From: Magnolia sinica
Lineage: Eukaryota > Streptophyta > Magnoliopsida > Magnoliales > Magnoliaceae
Direction of reading: 5' to 3'
DNA: 64,000 bases
Assembly (NCBI RefSeq): GCF_029962835.1
Contig: NC_080583.1
Coordinates: 70,541,158-70,605,157 of the forward strand
Shown here: positions 59,067 to 64,000 of the stretch, piece after piece
Layout: the number at the start of each line of letters is the position of its first letter
Numbering within the stretch: the first letter of the stretch is position 1
Translations under genes and position numbers: made by a program
Notes under the pieces: generated by a model
Database searches by the model: none
What the model saw: the letters and a program-made list of their open reading frames with translations, nothing else
What the model was told of the DNA's origin: nothing

Positions 59067-59902
59067 GTGTGGGCAATTAACCCCTATAAAGGGTGCAAAT
59101 ATTAACTCATAGTGGTTTGTATTGTATGTGGTGTCAAATACTATAACATCACCAAAGTGATGATAAGCCTTACATGAAATCGGGTCAGCCCAAAAACAAT
59201 GTGTTAATCTACCCTCCACATCAACCTTCACATGAAATGCGAATGATTGATCCAATTCCTTTATTTTAGAAAAATGTTTATACAATAGTTGAGCAACATG
59301 GTCTTTGGTTTCTTTTCTTTTATCTCTTTCATAATTTCTCACGTCTTGTTCAATGCATCCAATATTTTCGTAACCACCTAATTCAATTGCTAAAAATTCA
59401 TAGTTTGTAAAATGCCTATGCTTGATTGATTGAATGTATTTTTCAAATTCTTCTGCGCATTACAAACCTCACGATGTGATCGAAGAAGATGTTTCTTTGG
59501 AGGAGTTGCTAACTCATGACTGTACTCCTTAAAAAACTTTTTCACTATATAGTCTGGTACACCACCCTCTTTTTTAATTGTCATATGAGCTTTACAGCTT
59601 TCTCGAGTAATACTTCGTCGCCTCTTTACTACACCATGCTTCATTTCTACCTTTTTATCTGTTGTTCCCTCCTTCGAACATACAAACGTTTTCCAGATCT
59701 CTTCTTGATTCTTATTGTATTTCTTTGATCCTCTACGAACACTGAAGCCTACTTTCTTTGCATAATGGTTGTAGAAGTTAAATGCTGTATTAACTGAAGA
59801 GAAAGTATTCTTCTCAATTATTGGTTTCAACTCTTCTTCTACTTCTGGAATCCAATGACGATTAGAAGTTATGCCAACTTGCGCCATTAAATTCTCATGC
59901 AT
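59067..59902 (-). pseudogene. FAR1/FHY3-like gene, N-terminal part, truncated by the array
   Basis: From ATG 59902 the protein has a FAR1 DNA-binding domain: FSSVNTAFNFYNHYAKKVGF, then FVCSKEG (Cys75), ITRESCKAH (Cys103) and EYSHELATP (His129). The family's H-N-H is Y-S-H here, so one zinc-binding His seems lost. A one-base loss in a T run at about 59400 ends the frame at 59390. The next frame continues as RNYERDKRKETKDHVAQLLY, DVEGRLTHCFWADP, HHFGDVIVFDTTYNTN (first catalytic Asp of the MULE fold) and FAPFIGVN. It then stops at 59075 where the array begins. The missing middle (rest of MULE domain and SWIM) would lie between here and 45712. FRS proteins are transcription factors derived from MULE transposases, and this copy cannot be functional as read. 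Confidence 0.85.
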
Positions 59903-61210
59903 TTCTATTAGTACTCGGGACTCTTTGGTTATAAAGTATTTTTTATTCTAGAGAAAAAAAGAAGAAGTTTTGATATAGTTTATTGTGAAATTGTATAAAA
60001 GTTAGTAAATAAACACAACTCATAACAAAAATCAATATTTCTATTTCAGATTTAAGAAAAAATTAAACGGTCCAAAGTCAACAATAACAGGATAATTATA
60101 GATTAGCAATTTCCAGATTAATATGCCTAGTTAGGAACTCGGGATGCCTAGTTAACAATTGGACTAATTAGGGATTAATAATGCCATTCCAATACATTGG
60201 TGGCTATTCAATTTTGAAGACCTAATTCAATGTACGCATGGTGGTTGTTAACCACTAATCACTTGATTAGATTTTATGCATGCTTTACACGACTTTAACT
60301 CTTTTCAACTAAAAAAAAACAAGTTGCCCACATTAGCCTTTTGGTTTTTGGTGACTACACTAGAGGAAGGGCCCTGGATCAGGAGATGTGGTTGTTTAGA
60401 TTGTTTTTTAACTGCTTCATTGTGAAGTAAAGATGGAGTCACCTTGCACAATCTGAAACAGTACTTTAGTTTTGAGCTTTAATCACCAAACATAACTAAG
60501 GATTTGGATACCTTAATTGGTGATTTGGAATCCATTGCATTTAAAATACATGCTTCTCTAAGGGTTGTTTGTGTTATTGCAACTGGTATAACTGTGATTT
60601 TTGGGTATTATTAATCACATTGGGTCCACTAACTATCATATTTAGGGAGGCAAATAAAATCACGATATTAATACTTCTAACATTCGTGATCAATTATGTG
60701 AAAATCCATGACGGAACATTCGTGATCAATTATGTGAAAATCCATGACGGAGTGAGGAGCTCATTGAATGCTTTCATAATATGTAAGAATGATTGGTGTG
60801 ATTGGGTTTGGAATTCTAAAGGGAATTTGAATTAATATTTACTTTAATGTTTGTGTTATTTAAAAATGAACATAATCAACTACTCACATGAACATCAACC
60901 ACAAAACTTAGGATTGTAATTTTAGAAATCCTAATTAGGGATTGAAATTGACAAACCTTAATTGGGGATTGTCGATTTTAAAAATTTTAATTTTTCAAAA
61001 AGTCCCTATTAGAGATTGTCAATTTCAAATCCCTTTTTAAAAAGGGAAGAAGAAGAAAAAGAAGATGGGTAAATGAATGTGAGAATACCTTCCAATCGAA
61101 GGTAACTCACCACTCCCTCTATCACTGTGGTTGGTGGATGGGCCCCTGATGCCGCTACCGAATCTCTTCCTCTATCGATGTCGTTCCCACAAGATTGGGA
61201 GAGATGCGGT

Positions 61211-61212
<2 letters not shown>
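59903..61212. other. Upstream region of the FAR1-like gene, no gene seen
   Basis: AT-rich. A perfect 36-bp tandem duplication lies at 60679-60750. The frame at 60569-60835 spans it and is not protein-like. Confidence 0.45.
60679..60750. repeat. Perfect 36-bp tandem duplication
   Basis: Two identical units containing CATTCGTGATCAATTATGTG and CCATGACGG, indicating a recent duplication. Confidence 0.95.

Positions 61213-61267
<55 letters not shown>
61213..61267. repeat. (GA)n microsatellite
   Basis: About 27 GA units. The frames through it on both strands (RERERE and SLSLSL) are artefacts. Confidence 0.97.
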
Positions 61268-61273
<6 letters not shown>

Positions 61274-61384
61274 AAGACATGGCAAGAGAATGAGAGAGAT
61301 TTTAAAGAGCGCAAAGAAGAGATAGGTTTTAGACTGCAAGAGGAGCACATGCGTGAACAGTAATCCATCTGGGCAAGGATTTTT

Positions 61385-61800
61385 GGGGCCCACCGTGTTG
61401 TAAGTGTTATGCCGTTCATCACTTTTATTAGATTATTTTAAGGTGTTATCCTAAAAATGAGGCATGTCCACAGCTCTAGTGGACCACATGAAAGGAAGCT
61501 GAAGTAATGATTATACACCGTTGAAATATTTCCAAGGGCCATCGTGATGTTTTTTGTTTTATATATACCATCCAACCTATTCATAACATCATGTAGACAT
61601 GGATGAAGTGAAAACACAAATATCAACTTGATTCAAAACTTCTCCAGCTCCCAAGAAGTTTTTAAAGGTGGACATTCAATCCCCACTTTGTGGTCCACTG
61701 CAACTATAAACCTGCTTTATTTTAAGGATCATACCTTAAAATGATCTGACAAAAGTAATGAACGGCGTGGATAAAACACTTACATCACAGTGGGCCCCAC
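61385..61800. mobile_element. Fold-back MITE family A copy
   Basis: GGGGCCCACCGTGTTGTAAG, GTTATGCCGTTCATCACTTT, GTGGACCACATGAAAGGAAG, then TTTGTGGTCCACTGCAAC and GAACGGCGTGGATAAAACAC, ending CATCACAGTGGGCCCCAC. Good terminal symmetry. Confidence 0.78.
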
Positions 61801-61899
61801 AGAGCCCTACCTAGACGGATAATGGTGGGGGTAGGATGCAATCCCCGTCCGGGAAGGTATTGTGTGTGGGGATACGGATTGGATACTAACAGGTTAGCT

Positions 61900-62360
61900 A
61901 CTGAAGTGACGTCACCAACTTTTGTGGGCCCCACCATGATGTATGTGTTGTATCAACACTGTCCATACATTTGGAGAGATCATTTTAGAGCATGGTCCAA
62001 AGAACGAGGCAGATCCAAGGCTGGGGTGGACCCCACCACAGAAAATAGTGATGAGAGTGACGCCCACCGTTGAAACCTTCCGAAGGTCCACCTTGATGTT
62101 TATTTGAGATCCCACCTGTTCATGTGTTAAAGCAGACATGAAAGAAGGGAAAACACAAATATTAGCTTCATCGAAAACTTTCGTGGCCCTTAGAACTTTT
62201 TAATGGTGGGCATCACTCTCCCCATTGTTTTTTGTGGTGGGGTCCTCTCAAGCTTTGGATTTGATTCATTTTTTGGATCATGCCCTAATATTATCTCTCC
62301 AAATGGATGGACAGTGTAGATACAAAACATACATCATGGTGTGGCCCACAGAACTTGGTG
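61900..62360. mobile_element. Fold-back MITE family A copy
   Basis: ACGTCACCAACTTTTGTGGG, CCCCACCATGATGTATGTGT, GGACCCCACCACAGAAAATA, then TTTTTGTGGTGGGGTCC, GGATGGACAGTGTAGATAC and ACATACATCATGGTGTGGCC, ending ACTTGGTGACGTCACTTC. The ACTTGGTGACGTCA ends are themselves inverted. It is closest to the copy at 33840. Confidence 0.8.
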
Positions 62361-62409
62361 ACGTCACTTCAATAGGAGTCTCACTACTCAACCTTTCGCT
62401 TGGTAATTC

Positions 62410-62557
62410 GCGTCCTTGTGTGAGATTGTGAAAATCTTAGCACACGAGTCATTATTTTGTAGACTCTCTCATTCTCACGGCTACTGAATCCTAGTCTATG
62501 AGTGTAATCTAACAGCTCATATATAAGCTCGCATTAAAGCTCCGTGCGACCTTGTAC
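62410..62557 (-). repeat. Dispersed repeat C, inverted copy cut by CACTA-3
   Basis: GTAGACTCTCTCATTCTCAC, GAGTGTAATCTAACAGCTCA, TATATAAGCTCGCATTAAAG, CTCCGTGCGACCTTGT: the reverse complement of 40318-40500. It ends at 62557, where a CACTA terminus starts. Confidence 0.75.
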
Positions 62558-64000
62558 CACTATAAGAAAAGTAGGCTTTGCCGGCGGTCAAAACCGCCCC
62601 TAAAAGTCCTAAAAACTGCCGGTATAAGAATTACCGATGGTCGGACACGTGCCACTAAAGGGGGTCGTCGCTGAATCTTTTACTGGCGGTCGCACATTTT
62701 TATCGTCGTTTTTTGATGACCGCCGCTAAAATAGGGACTTTTACTGGCACTTATTATCCTTTACCGGTGCTTCTGGTGATTGCCGCTAAAAACTGTGAAA
62801 ACGCCGCTAAAAACTGTAAAAAAAATGCCGATAAAATCTATGAGAAACACCGGTAAAACCTATGAGAAATGCTAGTAAAAATTGTAAAAATGCCGGTAAA
62901 ATATATGAGAAACGTAGGTAAAATTTGTAATAAACGCCGGTAAAAGTTGTAGCAAGTACCAATAAGAGATTGAAAAAATGTCGGTAAAAGTTGTAAAAAG
63001 CGCCGGTAAAAAATGGAAAATTTGCTAGTAAATGATGGAAAAAGTGCTGTAAAAGGTTGCCACAACGCCGGAAAAGGATATGGAGAAATGCCGGTAAATC
63101 CCTGACAAAAAGTTGTTTAGACATATCCTGTAAAAGTATTTTTGACCGCCGCAATAAGGTTGCCAAAACACCAGGAAAGATATGCAAAGATTTCGGAAAA
63201 GGCATGCAGAAGCAATTTCATGCCAAAATTTGTATGTATAATTCTACAAGGAAAAAAATAAAAATAAAAATAACAGCAACAATAACATGGTTTTACAAGT
63301 ATTAACAACTAACACTAAGATAGTAGACCGCTTCCAAAAATTTTACCATGAATATAGTTGTCTTCTACTAGCACTATGATAGTGACATGCTACAGCCGTT
63401 ACCAACTAAAATAAAAAAAAAAAATAAAAAAATAAAAAAATAAAAACTAAGAGAGTGAAACTCTAGAAAAGAAAAATGAGGAACCAAAAAAAACAAAGCA
63501 CTTGCAAATGTGTTTAATTGTTTATGAAGGATAGCAAGGTGGGGAAAAAGAAGCATGATAAATTCAAAGGTATCCAATTTTTGGCTAATCAGAAACTATC
63601 CTTAAGAGAAAAAGCAAACTGCTTAAAGCAAAAGGAAAGAATTGCTGGAAGCCTGGAACTAATGATTTTTCCATAACTGATTAAACATTCACAATCAATT
63701 TTGATTATGTTAAATGTCAACCGAAATGACTTGGCCAAAAAATTCCAAGCAAATGAAATTTTAAAACACTTACAGGCATGCCAATGTAAACTATCCGTCC
63801 ATGTAAAAGTAGAGATGGCAAATCTGGGGGAGGTTTTCTCGGCATGTGCTCATTGTAAGTAACAGTGTGTTCCACCTGATACAGGTAATGAAAAGAATAA
63901 TAAAACACCCATCAAGAAGAGAAGGAAAAAAAAACATGATAAAAAAACGAGAGTAATCAAGACATCTTATTTTCTGTGTATCATACTTGAATTTATGTAA
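62558..64000 (+). mobile_element. Left end of a third CACTA-type element (CACTA-3), open at the window edge
   Basis: CACTATAAGAAAAGTAGG at 62558 is a CACTA-type terminus, preceded by TAC. It is followed by subterminal repeats of GCCGGTAAAA and TACCGGC(A/G) type with AAAAACTG and GAGAAACGCC spacers (62580-63130). The sequence beyond 63240 is AT-rich with no recognised gene up to the window edge. Frames at 62807-63205 (minus) read through the repeats. The other end is outside the window, so size and content are unknown. Confidence 0.65.

Noticed and set aside
61009..61422. 137-codon minus-strand frame
   Set aside because: Its core is the translated GA/CT microsatellite (SLSLSL), with no conserved flanks.
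62807..63205. 132-codon minus-strand frame rich in Phe
   Set aside because: Built from the GCCGGTAAAA subterminal repeats of CACTA-3.

Overview
This is plant nuclear DNA. It has GT-AG introns, LTR retrotransposons of the Ty1/copia and Ty3/gypsy types, CACTA, hAT-like and fold-back MITE elements, and long AT-rich gaps. About a dozen copies of a roughly 430-bp fold-back repeat with ends like GTGGGGCCCACCATGATG are present. I associate that repeat with magnoliid genomes (Lauraceae or Magnoliaceae), but this comes from memory and was not checked. The window is gene-poor. I can support one apparently intact host gene, one broken FAR1-like gene, and transposon-derived coding remnants.

The host gene is a family-1 UDP-glycosyltransferase (UGT83A1-like) on the minus strand. 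Exon 1 is 32293-31813 and exon 2 is 7900-7008. The donor and acceptor are both phase 1 and join into a continuous 457-residue protein, so the intron is 23,912 bp. A TATA box lies about 65 bp upstream of the ATG and an AATAAA lies 39 bp past the stop. The intron holds a ~0.7-kb LTR with an 11.37-kb CACTA element inside it (TSD ATG), a decayed ~7-kb Tat-type gypsy element that itself contains a 1.81-kb insertion, a SINE-like unit, a second copy of the ~0.7-kb LTR and two fold-back MITEs.

Left of the gene (1-6960) lie the end of an LTR element and a copia polyprotein fragment split by a 3.69-kb solo LTR with a perfect TSD. Right of the gene (32.4-45.2 kb) lie more fold-back MITEs, a triplicated ~0.74-kb segment spaced by TA tracts, three copies of a 548-bp MITE set in TA tracts, and an 1,818-bp solo LTR that splits a MITE.

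From 45.2 to 59.9 kb there is a FAR1/FHY3-like gene on the minus strand. Its N-terminal part (59902-59067) and C-terminal exons (45712-45250) are separated by a CACTA 3' end (45771 onward) and about 9.6 kb of degenerate TTTAGG-type repeat. The repeat is organised in ~235-260-bp higher-order units and contains a 2.56-kb LTR. The same repeat family, in the same orientation relative to the element, sits inside the intronic CACTA element, where it directly replaces the N-terminal part of the TNP2-like transposase. The two CACTA elements also share sequence near their 3' ends. The best candidate for something unusual here is therefore a CACTA lineage carrying a telomere-like higher-order satellite whose edges cut transposase genes. 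The right end (61.2-64 kb) has two more fold-back MITEs, an inverted copy of a repeat seen at 40.3 kb, and the start of a third CACTA-type element.
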